Shown: positions 16,808 to 25,610 of the stretch, one piece after another
Layout: the number at the start of each line of letters is the position of its first letter
Numbering within the stretch: position 1 is the stretch's first letter
Origin: Bradyrhizobium sp. CCBAU 51765
GTDB lineage: Bacteria; Pseudomonadota; Alphaproteobacteria; Rhizobiales; Xanthobacteraceae
Direction: 5' to 3'
Assembly: GCF_015291725.1 (NCBI RefSeq)
Contig: NZ_CP030038.1
Span: 7,305,001 to 7,369,000, forward strand
DNA: 64,000 nt
Translations under genes and position numbers: made by a program
Notes under the pieces: model-generated
The model's input: only the letters and a program-made list of their open reading frames with translations
Told to the model about the DNA's origin: nothing
Database searches by the model: none

Positions 16808-17760
16808 CGCCTTATGTCCTCTACGGCGCGCCTTTGATGCCATGCCCGTCTATCGATCCAGGCGTAGAGCGCACCAAGACCCTCGCCCGTACGAGCCGAA
16901 ACTAAAAGCACCTCGATGTTTGGATTGACTCGTCTGGCGTATCCGATCGTCTTGCCGAAATCGAACTCAAGCAGCGGGGCCAGATCAATCTTGTTGATCA
17001 CCATGAGCGAAGAAGCTGCAAACATATCAGGATATTTGAGCGGTTTGTCTTCACCTTCGGTAATGGATAGCAGCACGATCTTGCAGGCCTCGCCAAGATC
17101 GAAGGCTGCGGGACAAATCAGATTACCGACGTTCTCGATGAAGAGAATACCACCCGTGAGCAGTGGCAACTGGCGATAAGCCTCGCCAATCATCGCAGCG
17201 TCGAGATGGCAACCCTTGCCGGTGTTAACTTGAATGGATGGCACGCCGGCGGCCCGAATGCGTTCGGCGTCGTTCGAGGTGTGCTGGTCGCCCTCGATAA
17301 CTCCAACCGGCCGGCTGCGCTTGAGCTCAGACGCCGCGCGGACGAGTAGCGTCGTTTTACCTGCACCGGGACTGGATAAAAGATTAAATACAAGCAGGTC
17401 ATTGGCGAGAAAGAGTGCGCGGTTGTGCGCCGCAATCCCATTATTCTTGCTAAGAATATCGCGCTCGATCTGAATGACCCGCTCTCTGCTCATACCCGCC
17501 ACCTTCAAGCCAGCCGGCCCGGCACCACTCAGAAGCGCCTGCCCACCATGAGCCTGGTGATGGGCGGAGCGAGGATTGCGACTATGACTATCACCAGCAT
17601 GGTTCGAACGCTGCCGCCCTTGGTCGTCATGCGGACGGGCACAATGGCGATCGCAATCGCCCTGCATATGGGCATCGTATCCCTCATGGCGCTCCGCATC
17701 ATGCGCCTTGGCGCGTTTGGTCGACGGCGTCCCTTCGGTGCAGCCGCAAACGGTACACAT
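16804..17760 (-). CDS. hypB: HypB, Ni-inserting GTPase with histidine-rich region
   Basis: GTPase that delivers nickel to the hydrogenase large subunit with HypA. The 318-residue product begins MCTVCGC, then has a long His/Asp-rich stretch (about residues 20-75) that probably stores nickel, then Walker A SSPGAGKTTLL, the FIENVGNLICPA motif with the nickel/zinc ligand Cys, and the NKIDL specificity motif. The ATG overlaps the hypA stop (TGATG), so the two are coupled. Upstream in-frame codons to 17841 lie over hypA and are not used. Confidence 0.96.
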   Translation of the reverse strand: MCTVCGCTEGTPSTKRAKAHDAERHEGYDAHMQGDCDRHCARPHDDQGRQRSNHAGDSHSRNPRSAHHQAHGGQALLSGAGPAGLKVAGMSRERVIQIERDILSKNNGIAAHNRALFLANDLLVFNLLSSPGAGKTTLLVRAASELKRSRPVGVIEGDQHTSNDAERIRAAGVPSIQVNTGKGCHLDAAMIGEAYRQLPLLTGGILFIENVGNLICPAAFDLGEACKIVLLSITEGEDKPLKYPDMFAASSLMVINKIDLAPLLEFDFGKTIGYARRVNPNIEVLLVSARTGEGLGALYAWIDRRAWHQRRAVEDIRR

Positions 17761-18101
17761 CAATCGATCTCCAGCTCTTTCACGCGCATCTGTTCGCCCG
17801 CGGTTACCTGCAACTGATAGCTGCCGCAGCAAGGACAGCATTCACCGCGTCGCGCAATCTCGACGCTCTTCGAACAGCTCATGCACCAGGCAACGCCTGG
17901 CAGTTCGACGATATTAAGGACTGCCCCCTCGGCGGCCGTCCTCGTTGCAACGACAGCAAAGCAGAACCTGAGCGCTTCAGGCGCGGCATGGGTCAGCGCT
18001 CCCATCTCTAGACAGACGCTCCGCACCCGCGAGAACGATCGCCGACGTACCTCCTCCTCGACGATTTGAATGATGCCGAGACAAATCGCCATTTCATGCA
18101 T
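17760..18101 (-). CDS. hypA: HypA, hydrogenase nickel chaperone
   Basis: HypA binds nickel through its N-terminal MHE motif and zinc through two CxxC motifs, and works with HypB. The 113-residue protein starts MHEMAIC (complement of 18099-18101) and has the zinc motifs CMSC and CPCC. The extra codons MA before MHE are unlikely, because the family needs His2 after the start Met. The gene overlaps the end of hupK by eight bases, so the hup and hyp parts form one transcript. Confidence 0.95.
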   Translation of the reverse strand: MHEMAICLGIIQIVEEEVRRRSFSRVRSVCLEMGALTHAAPEALRFCFAVVATRTAAEGAVLNIVELPGVAWCMSCSKSVEIARRGECCPCCGSYQLQVTAGEQMRVKELEID

Positions 18102-19194
18102 CGCCAACTTCGCGAAAATTGAGGGTGAACCCGACGCACGGATCCAGCGATGCGATCACCGCATCGACTGCATCCCGACGTCGTCCAGCCGTCAGCACCG
18201 CTCCCTGCAGGCTGCGGACAAGCGGTCCGCACGGGTGGAAGTTCCACTCCGTCGGCGCAAGGAATTCGAAGCGGGATATCCGGCCTTGAGGATCGAGCTC
18301 AACCGCGTGGTAGAGACGCCCCCTGGCGCATTCGACCGCGGCCGCCGCACGGCCCGGCCCTAACTTGTATCTTTCGATAATCCCGTGCTCTGCCGAGTCA
18401 ATCTGAGCACCGGCCTTGAGCCAGGCACATAACCGGAGCGTTTCAGCAATTCTGGCCCTCAGCCGCTCGGCCGCACCGGAAGGGCTGGGCGAGAGTCGAT
18501 CACGCGTCATTTGGCGCGCCCACGGACCCGTCTCGGGCACGTTTCCGTCAAGATCCGGACAATAGCAAAACCTCGCGCCATCCACGAGCAGCCGCGTAAC
18601 GATGTTGAGGTCGTCAGCAACGGACAGGAACGAGTGCTCCGCCGGAATTCGCTTAAGGTCGATCTCATCAAGCGCTGCAATGCGAAGCGCCAATGGGCTA
18701 CCGGACCTCACCGCGCCCCCCTCATTCGTCATGCCGAGCGCGTTCAGCGCAGCCACAATCCGCGCTGTTGCTTCGCATTGAGCGGAGTGCCGGGGCGACT
18801 GTGCGCTGCCGAGAAGCGCTGACATTGCCCGCATCAGGGAGCGAATTGCCGCCGCACTGGCGATGTTTTGCGTAAGATGTCCGACAAACAGGGCCCGTAG
18901 CAAATCCGCGATGCGCTCGATAACGATAAGCGTAATACGACTCTGTTTTGTCGTACGAGTGATCACTTCGTCCCGCGCCGTCTCGACCGCGGACAGCAGT
19001 GCAGTTTGCTGTGCAGCGGCACACAATGCGAACAGCCGCGGCAGCACCTTGAGCAGCGACGAGACTTGCTTGCCAGCGAACAGCCGTGCCAGCGGCGGCC
19101 TGACTCGCGGAAGGATCTCGATCGCGGCGACTATGTCGGCAGCTAGCGATACGGTGACATCGATTTTGTTGCCGGCAGCGAGGCTCATGCGCAC
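18094..19194 (-). CDS. hupK: HupK, hydrogenase assembly protein
   Basis: Accessory protein of rhizobial uptake hydrogenases, related to the large subunit and proposed as a scaffold for the NiFe cofactor. The 366-residue product has the final DPCVGFTLN, which keeps only one of the two large-subunit cysteines, as in HupK. The position between hupH and hypA matches the rhizobial order. In other rhizobial clusters hupI and hupJ lie between hupH and hupK; here only 94 bases separate them, so both are missing. Sequence conservation is low across this family, so the call leans on position and on the C-terminal motif. Confidence 0.85.
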   Translation of the reverse strand: MRMSLAAGNKIDVTVSLAADIVAAIEILPRVRPPLARLFAGKQVSSLLKVLPRLFALCAAAQQTALLSAVETARDEVITRTTKQSRITLIVIERIADLLRALFVGHLTQNIASAAAIRSLMRAMSALLGSAQSPRHSAQCEATARIVAALNALGMTNEGGAVRSGSPLALRIAALDEIDLKRIPAEHSFLSVADDLNIVTRLLVDGARFCYCPDLDGNVPETGPWARQMTRDRLSPSPSGAAERLRARIAETLRLCAWLKAGAQIDSAEHGIIERYKLGPGRAAAAVECARGRLYHAVELDPQGRISRFEFLAPTEWNFHPCGPLVRSLQGAVLTAGRRRDAVDAVIASLDPCVGFTLNFREVGDA

Positions 19195-19288
19195 CGCTCC
19201 ACCAACATCCTGGGCGAGGTATGCCGGCGGTCGCCGCGCCCGCTCCGTCTATGGGATCCCTCCAGAAGGCGAACCTTCTCCAAGCTTT

Positions 19289-20152
19289 TCATGTGAAGTA
19301 CGCCTCAATAATTTCCTGCATGCGCTCGGCAGAGTCCTGCAAATCCTCGTCGGCGGCCAACGCTAGCATCGGCACGCCGCCGACCTCCAACGTATCAAGG
19401 ATGATATTGTCCGTAGAATTGAAGAACTGGACCGACCAGACGTTCCTGATCCCGGTCGCCTGCACTCGGCATGTGCTGTAGCCGCGGAAGATGAGTTGGA
19501 CCGGACCATTCCCCAGGCTTTGCTGCAGGAATGCCAGGTCGATAACGCTCATCGGCAGCAAGGTGAGATTGATGATATGCGCGCGCATTCCAAAGCGCCA
19601 GACGCGGGCCCGCTCGCGTATTTCGGCGAGGACCGGTTGCACGTTCATCGCGCCGTCGGGCGCGGGGCCGATCGCAAGGTCGGCGGACGTCAGGTCAGTT
19701 GCGGCGCGCCGGACAATCTGCGGGATCGCTCCGACCTCAAGATATTCGCGCGCCGGCTCGCTTCCGATGCGCACGCGCCAAATTCCTGCAAGCACGGACT
19801 CACGGATTTGCGCCAAAGAGCCATCTGGCAGCGCAACCACCCCAGCGACCTCACCGGCTCCGAGCACTTCGCCTATCAGCTTGCGCTCGGGATCGCTGAG
19901 ATTCGCGAGTCCGTACAGTTGTGTCCGAGCGCCGCTCTTCTGTCTGCCAACGGCAGCGGCGGCATTTGATAATAGCGCGGTGGCATTCGGATAGGTCCTT
20001 GCAAGCTCGTCGCCGTCGCGCCAAGCGCGCTTGGCGAGCGCACTCGCACTCGTTAACCCGCTGTAGAATACATCGAGACTTCCAGAGCCGGTGGCAAGGT
20101 CATTCGCCGCCCCGTAGGCGACGTCGGATACAACGCGGATCGCTGTTTTCAT
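19289..20152 (-). CDS. hupH: HupH, hydrogenase expression/maturation protein (HyaF family)
   Basis: Protein of the HyaF/HupH family, needed for small-subunit maturation in rhizobia. The 287-residue product has the typical central and C-terminal patterns (LTLLPMSVIDLAFLQ, GYSTCRVQATGIRNVW, NSTDNIILDTLEVG). I start it at MKTAIRV (20152), whose ATG overlaps the stop of the upstream hupG-like gene (ATGA). Cytoplasmic; no membrane segment. Confidence 0.9.
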   Translation of the reverse strand: MKTAIRVVSDVAYGAANDLATGSGSLDVFYSGLTSASALAKRAWRDGDELARTYPNATALLSNAAAAVGRQKSGARTQLYGLANLSDPERKLIGEVLGAGEVAGVVALPDGSLAQIRESVLAGIWRVRIGSEPAREYLEVGAIPQIVRRAATDLTSADLAIGPAPDGAMNVQPVLAEIRERARVWRFGMRAHIINLTLLPMSVIDLAFLQQSLGNGPVQLIFRGYSTCRVQATGIRNVWSVQFFNSTDNIILDTLEVGGVPMLALAADEDLQDSAERMQEIIEAYFT

Positions 20153-20598
20153 AATGCGATGTTCCGTTGGCTGCATCGTGAGGCAATGCACTTGCCGACA
20201 CAAGCGCTGCCGGCGTGTGGCCGGACCCTCGGTACCGAAACGCGATCCATCGCGACGAAACGGACCGGTCTCCTACCGATCAGGCGGAGTGTATCGTGCC
20301 GTCGGGTGAGGATCGGCGTCGACGGGCCTCGCGGGTCGAGCCACTCAACCAGTTCGCCACTTACGGCGCGCGCAGGCACTGCCCCTTGCCTGCGCCGCCG
20401 AAACGTCTTGACCATCTCAGAAAGTAAGAATGCGACCTGGATGATGCGGAGCAAATATGTGGGATCAGCCGCCGGCAGCGGCATCACGGCCGCTTTCACG
20501 GGAGCATGCGCGACCAGGCGCGCATCGACGCTGACGCGCTCGGCGTCGGACGGAGCGGGCCGCGCCAGACCATGCTGCGCCGGCTGCAACTTCATCAC
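20149..20598 (-). CDS. hupG: Divergent HupG-like protein (HyaE family)
   Basis: A 149-residue protein exactly where hupG stands in rhizobial clusters, between hupF and hupH. Overall similarity is weak, but the stretch around residues 55-100 (VAFLLSEMVKTF, RRRRQGAVPAR, then a THR/ILTRRHDTLRLIGR segment) follows the HyaE/HupG thioredoxin-like pattern from memory. The ATGA overlap with hupH shows that it is translated. HupG/HyaE proteins act as chaperones of the hydrogenase small subunit before Tat export. The C-terminus is Arg-rich and unlike what I know of the family, so it may be diverging. A profile comparison would decide the name. Confidence 0.6.
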   Translation of the reverse strand: MMKLQPAQHGLARPAPSDAERVSVDARLVAHAPVKAAVMPLPAADPTYLLRIIQVAFLLSEMVKTFRRRRQGAVPARAVSGELVEWLDPRGPSTPILTRRHDTLRLIGRRPVRFVAMDRVSVPRVRPHAGSACVGKCIASRCSQRNIAL

Positions 20599-20749
20599 AC
20601 GCCTTTCTGATACTGTTCGGTTCTGCTAGGAGGGTAATAGCAAGGCGCGTGCCAATCAGAAGCGCCTGACATTTTCCATGCCGAGGTTACGTGCGACTGG
20701 AATTCGATTTGTGAGCAAGCGTGATCGGCGCAACTGGCGAGCGGAACTG

Positions 20750-21040
20750 CTAGCGTAGGTGCTCGGGCAATTGCGGCTCATGACCGATCAAGTCCGCAAA
20801 GAAGCGATCGCAGTCCTGGCCGTTGAGGGTGGCCTCAAGTCCTTCAAGTGCTTCCGAGATCAGCCTTGCTTCATTTTCATCCAAAAGCCGCACCGCGGTA
20901 TCGATATGAACGAGCACCTTGGCGCCGGCCGAGGCGTCGGAGAGCAGCATGACCGAGACGCGCCGCTGTTCATTGCCATACTTGCAGAGCGCCACGATGC
21001 CGTCGGTCTCGACAATCGTCATTGGCAGGCCAAGGCACAT
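20750..21040 (-). CDS. hupF: HupF, HypC-type hydrogenase chaperone
   Basis: HypC paralogue that protects the large subunit HupL during maturation in the presence of oxygen. The 96-residue protein starts MCLGLPMTI with the conserved Cys2 and continues with the beta-barrel pattern (SVMLLSDASAGAKVLVHIDTAVRLLDENEA). The start at 21040 lies 16 bases after the hupD stop. It is longer at the C-terminus than HypC, as expected for HupF. Upstream codons to 21205 overlap hupD and are not used. Confidence 0.92.
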   Translation of the reverse strand: MCLGLPMTIVETDGIVALCKYGNEQRRVSVMLLSDASAGAKVLVHIDTAVRLLDENEARLISEALEGLEATLNGQDCDRFFADLIGHEPQLPEHLR

Positions 21041-21056
21041 GGTCAGTCGCGGGCCG

Positions 21057-21638
21057 CTAGATCGGCTGCGCCCCCATCTCATAGTTTGCACGGTCGATAT
21101 TGTTTGCCAACAGCCGTTCTGATGCAGGCAGCGGCGCGGTCCGCGGCTTTGCCGGCGAGCCCCACTGCGCCAGGAGTTTGCAAGCCAGTTTAATCGCAGG
21201 CGCAATCTGGAGGCGTACCGGGGTGGTCAGCGGACCGCCCCAATGCTCCAGGTTCATCGGCTGACAGCCGATGAGAGCGAGCTCTCGCGGGCGACGGCCA
21301 AGCAGGTCGGCCGCACTCAAGACCTCCTGAAAGCCGGTCTGATGTAGGCTCACCTTCTTGACGGCGGTAAATTTTGGCACTTCGTCATCTCGCACCAGCT
21401 TCAACTGCCCGGGCAGCAATCCATAGTCGACGGCATCGAACACGATCAGGCGATCGGCCTGCTCCAGAAAACTGACGAGGTAGAGTCCCTGTGTGCCGCC
21501 ATCGAGGACCGTTACGTTGTCATCGATCACGTAGTACCGGTGAAACTCCTCGACCGCCCGCACGCCGAATCCCTCATCGGCCCACAGGATATTGCCGATG
21601 CCGAGCACCAGGATCCTTTTCTTGTTTTCCGGTTGCAT
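21057..21638 (-). CDS. hupD: HupD, hydrogenase maturation endopeptidase
   Basis: Nickel-dependent protease that removes the C-terminal tail of HupL once the NiFe site is complete. The product has LVLGIGNILWADEGFGV near the start, with the metal-binding Glu, then DGGTQGLYLV, VFDAVDYG with the second acidic ligand, and SLHQTGFQEVL with the His ligand. I start at MQPENKK (21638), which gives 193 residues; an alternative start ten codons upstream is possible. Transcribed with hupSLC. Confidence 0.93.
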   Translation of the reverse strand: MQPENKKRILVLGIGNILWADEGFGVRAVEEFHRYYVIDDNVTVLDGGTQGLYLVSFLEQADRLIVFDAVDYGLLPGQLKLVRDDEVPKFTAVKKVSLHQTGFQEVLSAADLLGRRPRELALIGCQPMNLEHWGGPLTTPVRLQIAPAIKLACKLLAQWGSPAKPRTAPLPASERLLANNIDRANYEMGAQPI

Positions 21639-21705
21639 CCGCTTTCCAGTCAATCGCGAAACCCACACTCACCCGATATCACAGAAGCGATGCTGCGGCG
21701 CGACA

Positions 21706-22374
21706 TTAGTCTTCCCGGATGGCCGCGTAGATGTGGACCAGCGCAAACGTCACGATCACCCACAGGCCGAGATGATGCCAGGTATGGACGTCCTGACTGT
21801 TCGGCCAAATTGAAAATACCCAGCCGAATAGCGTGTACTGCCAACTGTCAGTGCCGGCACCTTGCCCATAAAGTGCAAAGCCTGTGACGACCATGAACGT
21901 AATTGTCTGCGTAAACATGAAGAACATCGCGAGCTGAGCAAGACGGTTGTGCCCGACGCGCCTCCCGGGCTCAACTGTCAGGAACGCATACCGGCGAATC
22001 TCGTGGTACACTTCGCGCCAAAAGCACTTGCGCCAGAGCGGCACCCAAAAGATCTGCATGGCATACGCGTTTCCGACTAACGCCCAGTAGATCCGCAGAA
22101 GAAAGCCGATACTGAGCACATATCCCGCCGAGAGATGAGCAAAGCGGATATAGCCGAACAGGAAATTGCCGCTTGCCTCTCCCGACATTGCCGGTGTCCC
22201 GGTTCCAATGACATAGCCGCTTAAACTCAGCATCAGAATGGCCGCAGCATTAACGCAATGCCACAGTCGCACCGGCGCGTAAGCAATGGCAGCGCCGATG
22301 CTGCGTTCAGTGGGTTCCGCATCGACGGCGGCAATTAGCTTCCGAGCTCTGTCCAGCATGTCGTTAACGAACAT
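21706..22374 (-). CDS. hupC: HupC, b-type cytochrome subunit of uptake hydrogenase
   Basis: Membrane anchor that takes electrons from HupS and passes them to quinone. The 222-residue protein has four to five hydrophobic segments and the haem histidines seen in the family (RLWHCVNAAAILML near residue 34; SAGYVLSIGFLLRIYW; the C-terminal HTWHHLGLWVIVTFALVHIY). Its ATG overlaps the hupL stop by 11 bases, so it is coupled to the large subunit. Confidence 0.95.
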   Translation of the reverse strand: MFVNDMLDRARKLIAAVDAEPTERSIGAAIAYAPVRLWHCVNAAAILMLSLSGYVIGTGTPAMSGEASGNFLFGYIRFAHLSAGYVLSIGFLLRIYWALVGNAYAMQIFWVPLWRKCFWREVYHEIRRYAFLTVEPGRRVGHNRLAQLAMFFMFTQTITFMVVTGFALYGQGAGTDSWQYTLFGWVFSIWPNSQDVHTWHHLGLWVIVTFALVHIYAAIRED

Positions 22375-24148
22375 TCACTGAGGCCATTTCCTGGCCGTCA
22401 GGACTCATCACGTGGGTCGAACAAGCCAAGCACGGATCAAAGGAATGGATCGTGCGCAAGATCTCCAGGGGCCGCTGCGGATCGACCATCGGGGTACCGA
22501 TCAGGGCGGCTTCAAAAGCGCCAATATTGCCCTTGTGATCGCGAGGAGATCCGTTCCACGTCGTCGGCACGACACATTGATAATTGTCGATCTTGGCGCC
22601 CTTGATCTTGATCCAATGCCCAAGCGCGCCGCGTGGGGCCTCACTGAACCCGTAACCCTTAGCCTCCTTGTGCCAGCTTTCCGGCTTCCACTTGCTGACG
22701 TCGGCAGTTGCCGTATTGCCTGCCTTGATGTGGATTACCAACTTATCCTGGAAATAGCGCATCTGATGCGCCGCCCACTGGCATTCGAGCGCCCGCGCCG
22801 CAGTACGGCCAAGCGTCGAGAACAGCGCAGTCAGGGGAAGATTGAGCCCCTTGAGTAGTCTCTCGGCCGGCTCCTTGAACTCGGCTTTGCCTTGCGCATA
22901 ACCGATGATGTATCGCGCCAACGGCCCGACTTCCACGGCCTGGCCGCGCCAGCGCGGCGCTTTGATCCAGGAATACTTGCCGCCTTCGTCGAGTTCCTTG
23001 ATATCTGTCTTGCTGCCTTTGAGTTTTGGCCCAAGTTCAAAAGACGGCTCGGTGATACCGTCCCAGGGATGCAGTCCACAACGATCGCTGGGGTATCTAT
23101 ACCATGAATGCGCGACGAATTCCTGGATCTGCTCGGGATCACCATGGTCGATCGGAAGGATCTCCTTGAGATTGCCACCAAGAATGACCCCGCGCGGCAG
23201 CTTGAAACAGGAAGAGTCATTTGCGTTTTCGGGGATATCGCCATAGGACATCACGCTCTTGCTCGAAAGTCCGCCGCCATGGAGCCAGTCCTTATAGAAC
23301 GAGCAGATCGCGACAACGTCGGGCAGGTAGACCTGCTCGACAAACTCGATCGAACGGTCGATGATCGAGGAGACGATGTTCAGTCGCTCCATATTGATTG
23401 CACCCACCGCACCAGTTCCGTCGATGTTGATCGCGCAGGGCACGCCGCCGACCAGCCAGTTCGGATGCGGGTTCTTGCCACCATAGATGGCTTGGATCTT
23501 GACGATCTCCTTCTGGAAGTCCAGCGCTTCCAGATAATGCGCTACAGCCATCAAGTTCGCTTCCGGTGGCAGCTTGTAGGCCGGATGTCCCCAATAGCCA
23601 TTCTTGAACGGACCGAGCTGCCCTGATCCGAAAAATTTGGTGAGCCGGATCTGCAAATCCCTAAAGTAGCCGGGGGACGATAGCGGCCAGGGCGAGATAG
23701 ACTGCGCGAGCGCCGAGGTGGACTTGGGATCGGCCTTGAGCGCGGAGACCACGTCAACCCAATCCAACGCGTGCAGGTGATAGAAATGTACGAGGTGATC
23801 ATGCACGAGCAGACACAGCTGCATGATGTTGCGGATCGAATTGGCATTCTCCGGAATCGCAATTCCTAGTGCATTTTCAACCGCGCGCACGGAGGTGAGC
23901 GCATGGGTGCCGGTGCAGACCCCGCAAATCCGCTCGGTGAACGCCCAGGCGTCGCGCGGATCGCGTCCGCGCAGGATGACTTCGATGCCACGCCACATCG
24001 TCCCGCTTGAGACCGCATTGCGGATCACATTGTCCGAATCGAGATTGGCTTCGACACGCAGGTGGCCTTCGATCCGCGTCAGTGGGTCGATGACGATTCG
24101 CCTGCCTGAACGATCGAGATTGAACCCATTCGGTGTCTGGACGGCCAA
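22364..24148 (-). CDS. hupL: HupL, uptake [NiFe] hydrogenase large subunit
   Basis: Catalytic subunit that oxidises H2 released by nitrogenase, in the periplasmic membrane complex HupSL. The 594-residue precursor has the N-terminal NiFe ligands Cys75 and Cys78 (RICGVCTGTHAL) and the C-terminal ligands Cys573 and Cys576 (DPCLACSTHV). HupD is expected to cut after His579 and remove the last 15 residues. Catalytic residues appear intact. It starts 13 bases after hupS. Confidence 0.98.
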   Translation of the reverse strand: MAVQTPNGFNLDRSGRRIVIDPLTRIEGHLRVEANLDSDNVIRNAVSSGTMWRGIEVILRGRDPRDAWAFTERICGVCTGTHALTSVRAVENALGIAIPENANSIRNIMQLCLLVHDHLVHFYHLHALDWVDVVSALKADPKSTSALAQSISPWPLSSPGYFRDLQIRLTKFFGSGQLGPFKNGYWGHPAYKLPPEANLMAVAHYLEALDFQKEIVKIQAIYGGKNPHPNWLVGGVPCAINIDGTGAVGAINMERLNIVSSIIDRSIEFVEQVYLPDVVAICSFYKDWLHGGGLSSKSVMSYGDIPENANDSSCFKLPRGVILGGNLKEILPIDHGDPEQIQEFVAHSWYRYPSDRCGLHPWDGITEPSFELGPKLKGSKTDIKELDEGGKYSWIKAPRWRGQAVEVGPLARYIIGYAQGKAEFKEPAERLLKGLNLPLTALFSTLGRTAARALECQWAAHQMRYFQDKLVIHIKAGNTATADVSKWKPESWHKEAKGYGFSEAPRGALGHWIKIKGAKIDNYQCVVPTTWNGSPRDHKGNIGAFEAALIGTPMVDPQRPLEILRTIHSFDPCLACSTHVMSPDGQEMASVNVR

Positions 24149-24161
24149 CGTCGCTCCCTCC

Positions 24162-25262
24162 TCAACTCAGTTTACCTTTGGGGGCTGCGCGATCCGACTT
24201 GTGGGTCAACCGCTTCACTGCGGTGACCGCCGCATGGGCAGCGACCGTTAGCCCAACTACGCCAGCAGCGGCCATGCCGATCTGGTCGGCGTTCTCCTCG
24301 ATGCCGAACTGCTTGATGGTTGTGAGACGGTCGTAAAAAGACCCATTATCCCAGAAGCCGTCTTCGGAACAGCCGAAGCAGCCGTGCCCGGATTGAATCG
24401 GAAATGAGACGCCGCCGTTCCACCGAATGGCCGAACAGGCATTGTAGGTGGTTGGCCCTTTGCAGCCCATCTTGTACAGGCAATAGCCCTTGCGCGCGTA
24501 CTTATCGTCCCACTCTTCGACGAATTGGCCAGCGTCGAAATGGGAACGCCGATAGCACTTGTCGTGAATGCGCTCGGAATAGAACATACTTGGACGCCCT
24601 CGGCGATCGAGCTCCGGAAGCTTTCCGAACGTGGTGATGAAAGTCACGAGGCCACTCATGACCTCTGCGATAGGCGGGCACCCGGGCACCTTAATGATCG
24701 GCTTGTTGGTGATCACCTTATCGATCGACGCCGCGCCAGTCGGATTGGGCTTGGCCGCGTGCACGCATCCCCATGACGCACACGTGCCCCAAGCGATGAT
24801 CGCCATGGCCTCTTCCGCCATGCACCTGAGCTTTTCAACGAACGGCTTGCCGCCGTCAATGCAGAACATGCCCCCCTCGTTCAGCGGTGGATTGCCTTCG
24901 ACGGCGAGCACATACCTGCCTTTGTACTTGGCACGAGTTTCCTCCAGGATGGCTTCGGCCTGGTGTCCCGCCGCCGCCATGATCGTATCGTCATAGTCGA
25001 GCGAAATCATCGAGAGCAGCGCGTCCTTGATCAAGGGATGGGCCGAGCGGATAAAGCTTTCCGAGCAGCAGGTACATTCGAGCCCGTGCAGCCAGATGAC
25101 GGGCACACGTGGTTTGGTCTCCAAGGCGTTGGCAATACTGCTTGCGGCGAGCGGACTAAGTCCCAAGCTCGCGGCAGTCAAAGTGCAGAATTTGTGAAAA
25201 CTACGACGCGTCATACCTTGGCGTCTGATCACGCTGTAGAACGTTTCCGTTGGACCACCCAT
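24162..25262 (-). CDS. hupS: HupS, uptake [NiFe] hydrogenase small subunit
   Basis: Electron-transfer subunit with three Fe-S clusters. The 366-residue precursor carries a twin-arginine signal (TRRSFHKF, Arg19-Arg20) that exports HupS together with folded HupL. The proximal cluster begins with Cys63 and Cys65/66 (LECTCCSES); the distal cysteines CYRRSHFD and GCKGP and the medial GHGCFGCSEDGFWD follow. A C-terminal hydrophobic helix (about residues 325-345) anchors it in the membrane. It is the first gene of the block and has a NifA-type sigma-54 promoter directly upstream. Confidence 0.98.
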   Translation of the reverse strand: MGGPTETFYSVIRRQGMTRRSFHKFCTLTAASLGLSPLAASSIANALETKPRVPVIWLHGLECTCCSESFIRSAHPLIKDALLSMISLDYDDTIMAAAGHQAEAILEETRAKYKGRYVLAVEGNPPLNEGGMFCIDGGKPFVEKLRCMAEEAMAIIAWGTCASWGCVHAAKPNPTGAASIDKVITNKPIIKVPGCPPIAEVMSGLVTFITTFGKLPELDRRGRPSMFYSERIHDKCYRRSHFDAGQFVEEWDDKYARKGYCLYKMGCKGPTTYNACSAIRWNGGVSFPIQSGHGCFGCSEDGFWDNGSFYDRLTTIKQFGIEENADQIGMAAAGVVGLTVAAHAAVTAVKRLTHKSDRAAPKGKLS

Positions 25263-25310
25263 AAAGCCTTCCGTGTGAGTGTCGTCGGCCGTAACGAATT
25301 ACTGACGTTC

Positions 25311-25326
25311 AGCAAGAAACAAGCCA
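25311..25326 (-). promoter_or_regulatory. Sigma-54 promoter of hupSL
   Basis: The minus strand reads TGGCTTGTTTCTTGCT: GG and GC with exactly ten bases between. It lies about 49 bases upstream of the hupS ATG, with a TGT-N10-ACA site further up. This is the type of promoter used by NifA or by HoxA at hup genes. Confidence 0.88.
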
Positions 25327-25448
25327 GCGAAGCGAAACACTTGACTGATACCAAGTCACCGCTTCAGCACTGCGGACTGTCGAAAGCAGCGAGCCACAGG
25401 CTGCGCCATTGATCTTTCATGCAAACGGTGTCCGGTTTTGGACGTTCA

Positions 25449-25464
25449 TGTGAGCACTTCTACA
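25449..25464. promoter_or_regulatory. NifA-type upstream activator sequence for hupSL
   Basis: TGT GAGCACTTCT ACA, an exact TGT-N10-ACA, centred about 131 bases upstream of the -24 element. Because no hupUV or hoxA is visible and this site is present, NifA is the likeliest activator, as reported for hupSL in Rhizobium leguminosarum. Confidence 0.75.
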
Positions 25465-25610
25465 GAGCAGCAATATAGTTCATCACTGCATGGCGACTAC
25501 GTCATGCTCGCTTTGACACCTCCGGAGGTCGCTGAAGGCACAAAATCAGCCGTACCCGCTTGGGCGGCTTCCACTTGAAGCAGAACGCAGCTTGGGTATC
25601 GGGGCCCGCA

